Below, piece after piece: positions 9,105-18,311 of a stretch of DNA of 64,000 nucleotides. Source of the stretch: Chelatococcus sp. YT9 (GTDB taxonomy: Bacteria; Pseudomonadota; Alphaproteobacteria; Rhizobiales; Beijerinckiaceae); NCBI RefSeq assembly GCF_018398315.1, contig NZ_JAHBRW010000001.1:2042001-2106000 (forward strand). Direction: 5' to 3'. The notes below the pieces were generated by a model. That model was not told where the DNA came from, ran no database searches, and was given only the letters and a program-made list of their open reading frames with translations. The translations under genes were made by a program, and so were the position numbers. Each line of letters opens with the position of its first letter. The stretch's first letter is position 1.

Positions 9105-9602
9105 ATGGCGGATCACCATCATACAGGTCAGCACGATCAGAGGGGTAAGCGAAGCTATGTCATGCTGGCGGTCAATTTCGTGCTCGGCCTGGTCGTCATG
9201 TACATCGCCATGTTCACGATGATCGATGGCTGGCAGGACTTCCACAATAACATCAACATGCTCTACATGGCGCTGACCATGGCCGCTCCGATGGGTATCA
9301 TCATGCTCGCGACCATGAGCGAGATGTATCCACGCCGTGGTCTCAACATAGTCCTCTATGTCGCCTTCGCCGTTTTATGCGCGGCCTCCTTCGCCGCCAC
9401 GCGCACTCAAGCTCTGGTCGGAGACCGGCAGTTCGTAGCGTCGATGATTCCGCATCATTCCGGCGCGATCCTCATGTGCCGGCAAAGCCGCTTCACCAAC
9501 GAGGAACTCGCGCGCCTTTGCGAGGGAATCATCCGGTCGCAGAGGGAGGAAATCGACGAGATGAATCGGATCAGATCGCGGCTGGAAACAGGGGCGTCCT
9601 GA
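9105..9602 (+). CDS. DUF305-domain membrane protein
   Basis: A 165-residue inner-membrane protein. A short histidine-rich N-terminus (MADHHHTG) is followed by about three hydrophobic segments at roughly residues 18-40, 50-70 and 80-100. The DUF305 (ferritin-like four-helix) part contains MIPHHSGAILMC and ends in a charged helix. DUF305 proteins are linked to metal, often copper, handling through His/Met residues; the HH and nearby M and C residues here fit that. AGGAG lies eight bases before the ATG at 9105. The next gene converges on it. Confidence 0.85.
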   Translation: MADHHHTGQHDQRGKRSYVMLAVNFVLGLVVMYIAMFTMIDGWQDFHNNINMLYMALTMAAPMGIIMLATMSEMYPRRGLNIVLYVAFAVLCAASFAATRTQALVGDRQFVASMIPHHSGAILMCRQSRFTNEELARLCEGIIRSQREEIDEMNRIRSRLETGAS

Positions 9603-9610
9603 CGACAGCT

Positions 9611-11122
9611 TCAATCGCCGAGTTTGTCGTGATCGATGATCAGGTCGATGACGACGCCATGTGGGTCCCAAGTGGTGGTGAGACGGCCAAGCTGTCTCGC
9701 CGAGGCGTTCACCAGCCGGCTTCCGAAGCCTTGATATTCCGGCTTTCTGACTTCGGGGCCGCCGAGCTCGCGCCAACGAATGCCCACGCCCTCCTCCTGC
9801 TTGGAGCAGAGGATTTGGACCGTGCCCTGTGCTGCCGCCAGGCTGCCGTGTTTAGTGGCATTGGTCGCAAACTCATGCAGGAGCAAGCAAAGAGGCGTCA
9901 CCAATTCCGCTGGTATGGTCGGATCAAACCCGACGATCGAGAAACGCGGCCCCGCGCCGTCAGCGCTGCCATAGGGAGCTAGGATTGTCCCGATGAGGGC
10001 ATGCAGGGCGGTCGGGCGATCATCTCGTGCCAGGTCGTGAGAGCCCGGCGACATCGTGAAGGCATGCGCGCGGGCCAAGGCTGCGAGGCGCTCTGTGACA
10101 TTCGCCACAAGCTCGGCCGGAGTTGCCGCCGACTTTGCGCTCAGGCCAACCAAGCTGCCCGTCAAGGCGAATGCGTTCTTCACTCTGTGATCCATCTCGC
10201 GAAGCATGAGCTCTCGCTGCTCCTGGACGCGGCGGCGGTCCGAAATGTCGCGCGCTATCTTGGATGCACCGAGGATTTCGTCGGCGTGATCCCGAATGGG
10301 CGACACCGTCAGCGAGATGTCGACCAGCGTGCCATCCTTGCGTCGACGAAGTGTCTCATAATGCTCCACCCGCTCGCCAGAGCGAATGCGCGCTAGGATC
10401 GTTGGCTCTTCGTCCTGACGATCCGCCGGCACGAGAAGCATGACGGAGCGGCCGATGACCTCTTCGCTCCGGTAGCCGAACAGGCGTTCGGCACCACCAT
10501 TCCAGTCCGTGATGATGCCGTTCACGTCCGTGCCGATGATGGCGTCATCGGAGGAGTCGACGAGCGCGGCCAGCCGTCTCGAGGTGTGTTCGGCTATGTT
10601 GCGTTCCACCGCGAAACCGAGCTGGCGTCCAATCGTCAGGGCAAGATCATGCTCGCGATCCGTAAACACGTGCGGCGTGTCGTAGTAGACCATGAATTTG
10701 CCGATGAGCGCGTGCGCGCTGGCGAGTGGAATAAAGGCGAGAGCCTCAATCCCTTCTTTGAGGATCGTCGCCTTTAGCTCGTCAGATTCATCGGCATCGC
10801 GGGCGTTCCCGACATAAATTGGCGCAGCATCACGATCTTCCCGACCCCATGGCGAGTGTCCATCGACCGCGACCCGGTAACCTTCCGACAACCCGCGTGA
10901 CGCGACAAAGCGCATGACACCGGCCGTATCGAACAAGAGAATGGAAGCGCGCGAGCACCCCAGCGCTGCGCAGATCGCATCCAGGGCAGCATCGTAAATC
11001 TGCTGGAGCGACTGGGCGCGAAAAAGATGCTCTGTGAAACGATAGAGGATGGTCAGTTCGCGGGCGGTATGCACCATGTGGGCTTCGACGGCACCGCTCT
11101 TCGCTTCGGTGTTTGAGTTCAT
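9611..11122 (-). CDS. GAF-PAS sensor histidine kinase of the HWE family
   Basis: Soluble sensor kinase of about 503 residues. A GAF domain (about residues 20-180) is followed by a PAS domain (about 190-310, with GTDVNGIITDWNGGAERLFGY and a PAC tail) and an HWE-type kinase core. The core has phospho-acceptor motif EMDHRVKNAFAL, N-box HEFATNATKHGSL, the WRE-containing IRWRELGGP, and a GFGSRLV ending. HWE kinases are abundant in Rhizobiales and often act in light or general-stress signalling. The start is taken at 11122 (MNSNTEAK), where domain homology begins; a frame reaching 11254 is possible. No partner response regulator is adjacent. Confidence 0.87.
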   Translation of the reverse strand: MNSNTEAKSGAVEAHMVHTARELTILYRFTEHLFRAQSLQQIYDAALDAICAALGCSRASILLFDTAGVMRFVASRGLSEGYRVAVDGHSPWGREDRDAAPIYVGNARDADESDELKATILKEGIEALAFIPLASAHALIGKFMVYYDTPHVFTDREHDLALTIGRQLGFAVERNIAEHTSRRLAALVDSSDDAIIGTDVNGIITDWNGGAERLFGYRSEEVIGRSVMLLVPADRQDEEPTILARIRSGERVEHYETLRRRKDGTLVDISLTVSPIRDHADEILGASKIARDISDRRRVQEQRELMLREMDHRVKNAFALTGSLVGLSAKSAATPAELVANVTERLAALARAHAFTMSPGSHDLARDDRPTALHALIGTILAPYGSADGAGPRFSIVGFDPTIPAELVTPLCLLLHEFATNATKHGSLAAAQGTVQILCSKQEEGVGIRWRELGGPEVRKPEYQGFGSRLVNASARQLGRLTTTWDPHGVVIDLIIDHDKLGD

Positions 11123-11389
11123 CACCGCCCCCGCACGCGCGCCAGATCCCAGGACCGGCAGATACGCGCTTGTGCTGATTCCGCACCCTATTCGGAAAGA
11201 GCGCTTTTGGACAGGCGAATGTCGCCTCGCGAGGGGACCGATTTCGGTCCGCATGGACCAAGCCGTGCGTTAGTCAGCCCCAACATCCGTCCCCTGGGCA
11301 GATGCGGATCGACTTCGACATGATCAGAGATCTGGCGCGCCGCACCGGGCGAAGATGATAACTACATCTACGCCATAGCCCTCCTTTAA

Positions 11390-11417
11390 GTCGGTTCGAA
11401 TCCCACTGTACCAGCCA
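11390..11417 (+). other. tRNA 3'-end-like remnant, possible attachment site
   Basis: The bases fit the T-arm and 3' acceptor half of a tRNA: a five-base stem GTCGG and CCCAC with one mismatch, loop TTCGAAT, seven acceptor bases TGTACCA, discriminator G, and CCA. No matching 5' half is found upstream, so it is not a working tRNA. Integrases commonly use tRNA 3' ends and leave such copies at island ends. It abuts the truncated end of the IS1595 transposase remnant, which supports a recombination junction. A chance match is possible. Confidence 0.42.
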
Positions 11418-11830
11418 ACATAGTCTCCCGCGCCACCATAAGCCGCAACGCATGACCTATCCGCCACGCGGTCGGTTGGCTCACCCCGACGATTTCCGCC
11501 AAATGTAGCGAGGACATGCCTTTGTCCGATTGCATCAACAGCCACATGGCCTTCAGCCAAGCACGCAGGGGAGCTTTGTCGAATGCAGAGGCGTGTGCGT
11601 TGTCAGGGTGAACTGAAACCGGCAATCGCCGTTTGAGCATTGATACAGCCCTGGCCGGGCGCGTCGCTTGCCCATGCCCCACCGGCAATCGCGATCGAAC
11701 TCTTTAGCCGGTGGCGGACAGACCCGACCATCCGGACATACCATGCCTTTCAACAATCAGCGGCAATGTTCCGCGTCGCGGAAGGCTGCAACCATCTCGT
11801 CGACGGTGCGGACGCTGGGCAGCGTTCGAT
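11415..11830 (-). pseudogene. IS1595-family transposase remnant
   Basis: Decayed N-terminal third of an IS1595-type transposase. In order along the minus strand it shows the start region (SVRTVDEMVAAFRDAEHC), an in-frame TGA stop at about 11757, the degraded zinc-ribbon part (MVCPDGRVCP, then CSNGDCRFQF with TTHTPLHSTKLP), a one-base frameshift near 11570, and then RAWLKAMWLLMQSDKGMS and the HTH-like VGVSQPTAWRIGHALRL. It stops abruptly after ETMLAG, where the tRNA-like sequence starts. The catalytic domain is missing, so it is inactive. Confidence 0.75.
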
Positions 11831-12149
11831 CATCGTAGCAGGCATCCGCGTCTCCTCGGCGACGCCGAAGAATCGCATGCAAGGCCAAATATTTCAACGA
11901 TACTGCTATCTTTGGTTGATAAAGGCCACGTGTCGCCGCGAACAGTTGTTTTGTTCCCCCCGTGAACGAGGACACCCATGGCCATCCGTGTCATGCGCCG
12001 GATCGAGATCGGCGGCCCGAAGGCGCCGAACAACATGGGCTGTACCGCGTCCGCGCCGGCCGGCCATGGCCCATCTACTCGAAGTGATCCGGCTGTCGTG
12101 CATCCGGGTAGGCGGACAAGCCGGATAGAGCGAGCGATGGTCGAGACGA
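11831..12149. other. Gene-free stretch downstream of the broken thiolase
   Basis: About 320 bases between the IS1595 remnant and the end of the thiolase pseudogene. Short frames exist on both strands but none shows a family resemblance or ribosome site. It may hold more degraded insertion-sequence DNA. Confidence 0.35.
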
Positions 12150-13351
12150 TCAGACCCGCTCCAACGCGACCGCCACGCCCTGGCCGACGCCGACGCACAT
12201 GGTCGAAAGCGCACGTCTGCCGCCGGTCAATGAAAGTTCCAGTGCCGCCGTTCCGGTGATACGCGCGCCGGACATGCCAAGAGGGTGGCCGAGCGCAATT
12301 GCACCGCCATTGCGATTGACGTGCTCCGCGTCCTCGGCGATGCCGAGTTCGCGGAGCACGGCGATGCCTTGGGAGGCAAAGGCTTCATTGAGCTCAACGA
12401 TGTCAAAGGCGGCCGGGCTAAGGCCGAGTCGCGCGCAAAGCTTGTTCGTTGCTGGAACCGGACCGATCCCCATGATGCGAGGTTCGACGCCGGCGACAGC
12501 ACCGCCCAGGACACGGGCGATCGGCTTCAGGCCATATCGCCTTGCAGTTGCCTCGGTCGCTAGGACAAGCGCTGCTGCACCGTCATTCACCCCGCTTGCA
12601 TTGCCGGCGGTGACGCTGCCGCCCTGGCGAAATGGCGTCGGAAGCTTTGCCAGGGCATCCAAGGTCGTGGCGCGGGGATGCTCGTCGCGCTCGACAACGA
12701 CAGGAGTGCCCTTGCGCTGCGGAATCGTCACGTGTGTGATTTCCCTTGCCAGCCGCCCATTAGCCTGCGCCTCTGCTGCCTTCGCCTGCGAGCTCAGTGC
12801 GAAGCGGTCCTGATCTTCGCGGCTGACCTCGAAATCCTCGGCAACGTTCTCGCCGGTCTCCGGCATCGAGTCGACGCCGTACTGGGCCTTCATCACAGGG
12901 TTGATGAAACGCCAACCAATTGTTGTGTCGTGAATCTCGGTATGACGCGAGAAGGCCGCATCGGCCTTGGGCATGACAAAAGGTGCACGCGACATGCTTT
13001 CGACACCACCTGCGATCATCAGTCTGCCTCGCCTGCCTTGATGGCGCGCGCCGCATACACAACGGCGTCCATGCCAGAACCGCAAAGACGGTTGATGGTC
13101 GCGCCAGGGACGCTCGCCGGTAGCCCGGCCAGCAGCGACGACATGCGGGCAACGTTACGGTTGTCTTCGCCGGCCTGATTGGCGCAGCCGAAGATCACGT
13201 CATCGACAGCCTCCCAGTCCACGCTGACATTGCGTGCCATCAAAGCCTTGAGTGGAATCGCGCCAAGGTCGTCAGCGCGTAGGGAGGACAGCGATCCGCC
13301 GAAGCGGCCGATAGGAGTGCGGATATAGTCGCAGATGAAGACGTTCGTCAT
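12150..13351 (-). pseudogene. pcaF: pcaF-like beta-ketoadipyl-CoA/acetyl-CoA thiolase with one-base frameshift
   Basis: Thiolase of about 400 residues in two frames. The first part (13351 to about 13019) opens with MTNVFICDYIRTPIGRFGG and holds the nucleophilic cysteine in NRLCGSGMDAV. The second resumes with LMIAGGVESMSRAPFV and carries the HPLGMSGARI histidine region and the C-terminal cysteine in STMCVGVGQG. Around 13019-13025 the reading GAC-TGA-TGA would be GAC-CTG-ATG with one extra C, restoring the usual family sequence. All catalytic residues are otherwise intact, so the lesion is recent or a sequencing error. In the beta-ketoadipate pathway this enzyme makes succinyl-CoA and acetyl-CoA. 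It is the last gene of the long minus-strand operon. Confidence 0.85.
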
Positions 13352-13482
13352 TTGCAAACTCCGGCAGATCAAGATCAACGATAGTCAAGAAAATGTGCAT
13401 CTCGGTGCCGGTCAGGCCCTGCAATTCGTCAAAGCTCATGCCGGAAAGCTTCTCTCGCAGCGCGAAGAACAAGGACACGACG

Positions 13483-14526
13483 TCAAACGACAACCTTTAT
13501 GGGCATGGAAACGAAGATCTCCACTTCGTCTCCTGGAACAAAAGCTGAATCACCAGGCGCCAAGCACTTAAAGCGGTGTTCTCCGACTTTAACCACATAG
13601 CGGATGCGCGAGCCTAGGAACACGCGTGTCTCCACGCGACCGGGTAAGGCTTCGCTTCCGCCGCCCACGCCCCGAAGCTCGCATTCCTCCTGCCGCAACG
13701 CTATCGTGCCGCTGTCCGCCGAACCGTCGACATCGACCGGCAGCCTGCCAGCTCCCTCGATGTGTGCCCAAACGCGTCCAGCGTTGCGATGCAAGTCGAC
13801 TGGGATCAGGTTGGCCGAGCCGAGGAAGGATGACGCAAACTTTGTTTGTGGCTGCCTATAAATTTCGTTAGGCGATCCAATCTGCTCGATCTGACCGTCG
13901 CGCATGAGCACGACATGGTTGGACAGGCTCAGCGCCTCTTCTTGATCGTGCGTTACGAATATAGTCGTCACGCCGATGCGCTGATGCAGCTGGATGAGTT
14001 CCACCTGCATGTCCTCGCGGAGGCGGGAGTCCAAATTTGACAGGGGCTCGTCGAGCAACAGCACGTCCGGATCGGAAACGATGGCGCGGGCGAGCGCCAC
14101 CCGCTGCTGCTGGCCGCCGGAAAGCTGCGAAGGCCACCTTTCGGCCAGATGATCGAGCTGGACCAGCGACAACGCGTTCTTGACCTTTTTGTCCTGCTCG
14201 TCGCGGGTACCGCGCTTACGCACGCGCAAGGGGAAGCGAACGTTTTCCCTGACAGTCAGGTGCGGGAACAGTGCGTAGGACTGGAACATCATCGCCAGAT
14301 TGCGCTGCTCGGGCGGAATGTTCGTAACAAACCGGCCGCCGATCGAGATCGAGCCCGCGCTCAGGGCCTCAAGGCCTGCGAGGATGCGGAGCAACGTCGT
14401 TTTGCCGCAACCGCTCGGTCCCAGCAGGCTGACGAATGAGCCCTGCTCAATCTTGAGCGAGACGTCGCGCAGGGCTTCAAAACTGCCGAACGACTTGCGG
14501 ACGTTGTTGATTTCGACATAGGCCAT
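13483..14526 (-). CDS. PotA-type ABC transporter ATP-binding protein
   Basis: Cytoplasmic ATPase of 347 residues for a spermidine/putrescine-type importer. Walker A GPSGCGKTT (about residues 37-45), signature LSGGQQQRVALARA, Walker B VLLLDEPLSNLD, switch histidine in FVTHDQEEAL, and a C-terminal TOBE domain are all present. It starts 9 bases after the stop of the preceding permease and clearly belongs with the two permeases and the binding proteins upstream. The PotABCD family carries many solutes besides polyamines, and the catabolic neighbours suggest an organic acid or amine. Confidence 0.93.
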   Translation of the reverse strand: MAYVEINNVRKSFGSFEALRDVSLKIEQGSFVSLLGPSGCGKTTLLRILAGLEALSAGSISIGGRFVTNIPPEQRNLAMMFQSYALFPHLTVRENVRFPLRVRKRGTRDEQDKKVKNALSLVQLDHLAERWPSQLSGGQQQRVALARAIVSDPDVLLLDEPLSNLDSRLREDMQVELIQLHQRIGVTTIFVTHDQEEALSLSNHVVLMRDGQIEQIGSPNEIYRQPQTKFASSFLGSANLIPVDLHRNAGRVWAHIEGAGRLPVDVDGSADSGTIALRQEECELRGVGGGSEALPGRVETRVFLGSRIRYVVKVGEHRFKCLAPGDSAFVPGDEVEIFVSMPIKVVV

Positions 14527-14535
14527 AGGATGTCC

Positions 14536-15339
14536 TTACGTGCTCGCAAATCGCTGTAGCCCGACCAGCCGGTCCGTCAATGCGATAAGCGCGACCGTCA
14601 CCAGGATCATGAGCGCGGAGGCGGCGGCAACTGTGGGGTCGGTGTTGTATTCGAGCTGGTTGTATATCTGGATGGGTAGCGTCGTCAGATCGGGAGTCCG
14701 CAGGAACAGGGAGAGGACCGCCTCGTCGAAAGAGATGTTGAAAGCGAAGAATGCGCCGGCGGCGATGCCTGGCATGATCTGCGGCACCACGACCAGCCAC
14801 AGACGCTGCAGCGCCCCGGCCCCCATCGTGCGCGCGGCTTCCTCGAGATGCGGGTTCAGTTCCGAAAGGACCGCGAGCGTTGTACGAAGCACGTAGGGGA
14901 TGGCAATCACCGAATGGGCAATCCACAGCGCCGCAAACGACGCCTGTCCGAACACCGCACTCCACGCCATGAGCATGCCGAGCGCGAAAACGATGGTGGG
15001 AAGTATCAGGGGTGAGAGGAACAACAGCCCGAAGAGCTGGCCACCCGGCAATTGCCGCCGATGAATGGCGATGGCGGCCGAGGCCCCGGCCAGGGTAGCC
15101 GTCAGTGTGACGGCGACCGCCAGTTGCAGGCTGATGATCGTGGCGTCGCGAAATGCCTCGGACGACAATACGGCCCCATACCAGCGCAGACCGAAGCCCT
15201 GCGGCGGGAAAATGACGAACTGTCCTGGATTGACCGACACCGCGATGACGATGATCAGTGGGGCGAAAAGTAGGATCAGCACCGCCACGACGAAGACGAT
15301 TGCCGCCGCAGAAACGAAAGCCGGAGTCGACTTAACCAC
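14536..15339 (-). CDS. PotC-type ABC transporter permease
   Basis: Inner-membrane permease of 267 residues with six predicted helices. The binding-protein-dependent transport signature EAARTMGAGALQRLWLVVVP marks the coupling (EAA) loop that contacts the ATPase. Its start overlaps the end of the preceding permease by eight bases, which implies translational coupling. Together they form the membrane channel of the importer. Confidence 0.92.
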   Translation of the reverse strand: MVKSTPAFVSAAAIVFVVAVLILLFAPLIIVIAVSVNPGQFVIFPPQGFGLRWYGAVLSSEAFRDATIISLQLAVAVTLTATLAGASAAIAIHRRQLPGGQLFGLLFLSPLILPTIVFALGMLMAWSAVFGQASFAALWIAHSVIAIPYVLRTTLAVLSELNPHLEEAARTMGAGALQRLWLVVVPQIMPGIAAGAFFAFNISFDEAVLSLFLRTPDLTTLPIQIYNQLEYNTDPTVAAASALMILVTVALIALTDRLVGLQRFAST

Positions 15340-16165
15340 GCGCGTTTCTCCTGCCTAGGTACAGCGTAGGAACGAGAAGTAGCAGGACGCCCGCAAGCAA
15401 GATGACGGATTGCGCGGCAGCAAACTGCCATTCGAATGTCTTGGTCGCCGATTCAAAAATGGAGGTTGCAACCACAGGAAGCCGTACGCCCCCGAGCAGC
15501 GCAGGCGTGATGAAGGAACTAGCCGACAGGGCGAAGACCAACAGCGAACCGGCGATGACGCCCGGGATCGAAAGCGGCATTACCACCGTTGCAATGCATT
15601 TGAAAAATCCGGCTCCGAGCGTGCGCGCCGCTTCCTCCAGCTTCTTGTCGAGCTTGAGCATTACGCCGAGTATCGACAGCGTCATGAAGGGCAACAGCAC
15701 CTGGACCATGCCGACGACGATGGCGGTTTCGGTGTGAATGATCGTGAAGTTGCGCCCAGTCAGTCCCGCCGACCAGAGCAGGTCTGGAATCACCCCTCCG
15801 CGCCCCAGCAGGATGATCCAGCCGTATGTGCGCACCACGACGCCGGTCATGAGCGGCAGCATCACCGAAATGGTTAGCCAGAAACGAATTCCCGCCGACG
15901 CTCGAGACATCAGGTAGGCGAGCGGAAATCCGATCAGCACGCAGCAGATGGTCGTCAGCGCTGACACGCGTATCGTGCGCCAGGCGATGCTTAGGTAGAA
16001 CGGATCGGTCAAGAAGCGGACGAATTGTTCGCTCGACAGCTCACCCCCGGCGTTGCGAATGCTGAGCAGCAGCACCTGCGCTATGGGTAGGGCGAACCCG
16101 GCCACCAGCAACACCGTGGCGGGAACGATGAGTGCCAGATTTTCCAGTTGTGAACGCGGTTGCAT
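15332..16165 (-). CDS. PotB-type ABC transporter permease
   Basis: Inner-membrane permease of 277 residues with six predicted helices, first of the pair. The EAA loop reads EEAARTLGAGFFKCIATVV. It lies 69 bases downstream of a binding-protein gene, with a strong hairpin in the gap, an arrangement often associated with lower permease than binding-protein expression. Substrate unknown. Confidence 0.92.
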   Translation of the reverse strand: MQPRSQLENLALIVPATVLLVAGFALPIAQVLLLSIRNAGGELSSEQFVRFLTDPFYLSIAWRTIRVSALTTICCVLIGFPLAYLMSRASAGIRFWLTISVMLPLMTGVVVRTYGWIILLGRGGVIPDLLWSAGLTGRNFTIIHTETAIVVGMVQVLLPFMTLSILGVMLKLDKKLEEAARTLGAGFFKCIATVVMPLSIPGVIAGSLLVFALSASSFITPALLGGVRLPVVATSIFESATKTFEWQFAAAQSVILLAGVLLLLVPTLYLGRRNARG

Positions 16166-16182
16166 CTGTCTGCCTCGAAGCC

Positions 16183-16215
16183 GAAGATGGTGCGAACCGG
16201 GCCCGCACCATCTTC
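16183..16215 (-). promoter_or_regulatory. Intercistronic hairpin between binding protein and permeases
   Basis: Perfect 12-base inverted repeat (GAAGATGGTGCG and its complement) with a nine-base loop, located between the binding-protein stop at 16235 and the permease start at 16165. On the operon strand no U-run follows, so it resembles an mRNA-stabilising or partial-termination element, as in other ABC operons, more than a full terminator. Five T's follow it on the plus strand. Confidence 0.6.
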
Positions 16216-16234
16216 CGACCTTTTTGATCGAACT

Positions 16235-17287
16235 CTATTTTCCGATGAGCTTCATCCAGCGTTCCTTCCAGCCCGGAAGATTAGAGGCGACGGTCAGAGG
16301 GTCGACGCGGATCAATTTCGCCACAGCGGCCTCGCCGTAGACGACTTCCTCTGCGGCCGGTCCTTCGAGTTTTGTGGTCCTGTTGCTGGGGGAGTAGCGC
16401 ATCTCCTCGGCCCAGCCCTTCTGAACCTCAGCGGAAAGCTCCATATCGATGAACTTCTTGGCCAGATCCTGGTTCGGACGGTTGGCCACGACGCTCGCCG
16501 TGAAGTAGGAGGCCGGAATGCCTTCTTCGCCAAAGACGAAGGAAACGGGCAGGCCAGCCTTGCGCATCACATAAGCGTAGTCCTGGCCAAAGGCGGCCAG
16601 CCAGGTATTGCCCTGCGCGAAGTTCTGCATCAGTTCATTGGGCGAGAACAACACGGTGGCGCGGTCCAGCAGGTTCTTCACCGCCGTCATGCCCGGCGTG
16701 ACATCGGTCAGGTCGCCGCCGAATATGCGATTGTACATTAGGAACGCCAGCAGGCCGTAGCCATTGGCCATGTCGACCACGATGATCCGGTCGCGGAAGC
16801 GGTCGTCCCACAGATCCTTCCATTTGTTCGGCGGCGGCGACACCTGCTCGCGATTATAGACCAGTCCCATCGCCGACACCGAGATCACCGGGCCTTCGCC
16901 GCGGTCGAGACCGGTTGTGGCGAACGGATATAGATCCTTCGCGTTCGAGAGTTCCTCCTGCCGAATCGGCGACAGCAGCCCTTCCTCGGCGGCGATCGCC
17001 TCTAGTCCAGCGGTCAGGTGTACGACATCGAATTGTGGCGAGGCTTTCTGCGCCCGCAACTGCGCCAGCGCGTCTGCCGCGAAGATGGTGACGACTTGCA
17101 CATCGACGTCATACTTCTTCGAGAACGGCTCAATGACGAGTTTACGATGGATTTTCTCGTAGTCGCCACCGAAGGAGGTGACGACGAGCTTGTCTCTCGC
17201 GAATGCCGGAAATGCTGCAAGAACCGACAGCGTAACCGCACCCAGTCCGAGTAAGGCAGATGAAAGTTTTCGATGGCGCTTGATCAT
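16235..17287 (-). CDS. PotD-type periplasmic substrate-binding protein (copy 1)
   Basis: Secreted binding protein of 350 residues. A Sec signal peptide at about 1-30 has a basic start (MIKRHRK), a hydrophobic core and a cleavage-like AFA-RDK. The mature part opens KLVVTSFGGDYEK, typical of PotD/extracellular solute-binding family 1/13. It is a clear paralogue of the protein at 18312-19364, sharing blocks such as YAYVMRKAGLPVSFV, PNQDLAKKFID and EEMRYSPSNRT. It lies directly upstream of the permeases, so it is the more likely cognate binder. Confidence 0.92.
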   Translation of the reverse strand: MIKRHRKLSSALLGLGAVTLSVLAAFPAFARDKLVVTSFGGDYEKIHRKLVIEPFSKKYDVDVQVVTIFAADALAQLRAQKASPQFDVVHLTAGLEAIAAEEGLLSPIRQEELSNAKDLYPFATTGLDRGEGPVISVSAMGLVYNREQVSPPPNKWKDLWDDRFRDRIIVVDMANGYGLLAFLMYNRIFGGDLTDVTPGMTAVKNLLDRATVLFSPNELMQNFAQGNTWLAAFGQDYAYVMRKAGLPVSFVFGEEGIPASYFTASVVANRPNQDLAKKFIDMELSAEVQKGWAEEMRYSPSNRTTKLEGPAAEEVVYGEAAVAKLIRVDPLTVASNLPGWKERWMKLIGK

Positions 17288-17429
17288 ATATTCCTCCCAT
17301 TATGGGATGATCAAATGATTGGGTGTGCGGGAAAAGTCCAATCGCGTTTGGCGCTGGCATCGATAACGGGGCGGCATTGTTTCCGGCACATTTTTGCCGG
17401 CGCACCCGGTCCGTCGCTGCGTGATCGTG

Positions 17430-18236
17430 CTACGCGGTATAGTGTGCGTCAGCATCCAGCCGGACAGCGACGCCGGTCAGTTCGCGTGACAGCGGCGGGT
17501 AGATGGCCATAACCTTGGCGTCGTGCCCGGGAACGATAAAGTCGATCGCAACAGCGCTTTGCAGCAACTGGTCATAGGCCGCAAGCGTGTCGGATAAGTC
17601 GTGCATGATGTAGAAGGGCCGGCGTGTCGTAATGTTCTCGTAGAACACCGCAGCATCGGAAGCGATGACCACCCATCCGCGTCGCGTGTGCACGCGCACG
17701 AACTGGAGGCCAATCGAATGGCCGCCGACAAGGTGTGTGGTGATGCCGGGCGCGATCTCGGCTTGGCCCTCATAGAGCATCAAGCGCTTTTGGAAATTGA
17801 GTTCCACCAGATGCTTGATGTCTTCTAACTCGAATCCGAGCGCGACCCTGTCTTCCCTGACCGAGGGTCCCGTGGCGTGCCGGAACTCAGAGAGCTGGAC
17901 ATGAAACGTGGCGTGGGGAAACTTGTCGAGATTGCCGCAATGGTCGTAGTGGAGGTGGGTGAGAACCACATGGTTCACATGCAGCGGATCGATCCCTGCG
18001 GCACGCATTCCGTCGACCGGGTTGCGCAGCAGGCGGCGTCCGCGCTTGGTGGCGGTATGGTGCGAATAGCCGGTGTCGATGACACAGATCAGATTGCCAC
18101 GGCGCGCAACCCAGACGTAGTAGTCCATGTCGAACACTGTTTCGTCCGTTTCCCCGATGAAGACATCACAGCGCTTCACCCGGCGCGTGGCATAGCGGAT
18201 CGCCAGCAGTTCATATTCAGGGAGTTTATTGAGCAT
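17430..18236 (-). CDS. Metallo-beta-lactamase-fold hydrolase, AHL-lactonase-like
   Basis: Cytosolic hydrolase of 268 residues. The metal site THLHYDHCGN matches HxHxDH, with further ligands in the VGGHSIG and ASDAAVFYEN segments and a late PGHD. Size and motif order resemble AttM/AiiA-type N-acyl-homoserine lactonases, which open lactone rings using two zinc or iron ions. Between two binding-protein genes in a catabolic operon that also has a carboxymuconolactone-decarboxylase homologue and a pcaF-like thiolase, it more likely opens a catabolic lactone than quenches quorum signals. That role is inference. Confidence 0.85.
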   Translation of the reverse strand: MLNKLPEYELLAIRYATRRVKRCDVFIGETDETVFDMDYYVWVARRGNLICVIDTGYSHHTATKRGRRLLRNPVDGMRAAGIDPLHVNHVVLTHLHYDHCGNLDKFPHATFHVQLSEFRHATGPSVREDRVALGFELEDIKHLVELNFQKRLMLYEGQAEIAPGITTHLVGGHSIGLQFVRVHTRRGWVVIASDAAVFYENITTRRPFYIMHDLSDTLAAYDQLLQSAVAIDFIVPGHDAKVMAIYPPLSRELTGVAVRLDADAHYTA

Positions 18237-18311
18237 GATCTCGCCTAGGGGACACGCCGATGGCGCGCGGGCTGTATTGCCTGCGCGTCATCAGCCGGAT
18301 TGATGGACCGA

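Noticed and set aside
11906-12259. Several 90-120-codon frames on both strands
   Set aside because: Mutually overlapping, arginine-rich, no start signals; treated as degenerate DNA.
13272-13493. 73-codon minus-strand frame between the ABC ATPase and thiolase
   Set aside because: Overlaps the thiolase start and ATPase end in another frame; no ribosome site or homology.
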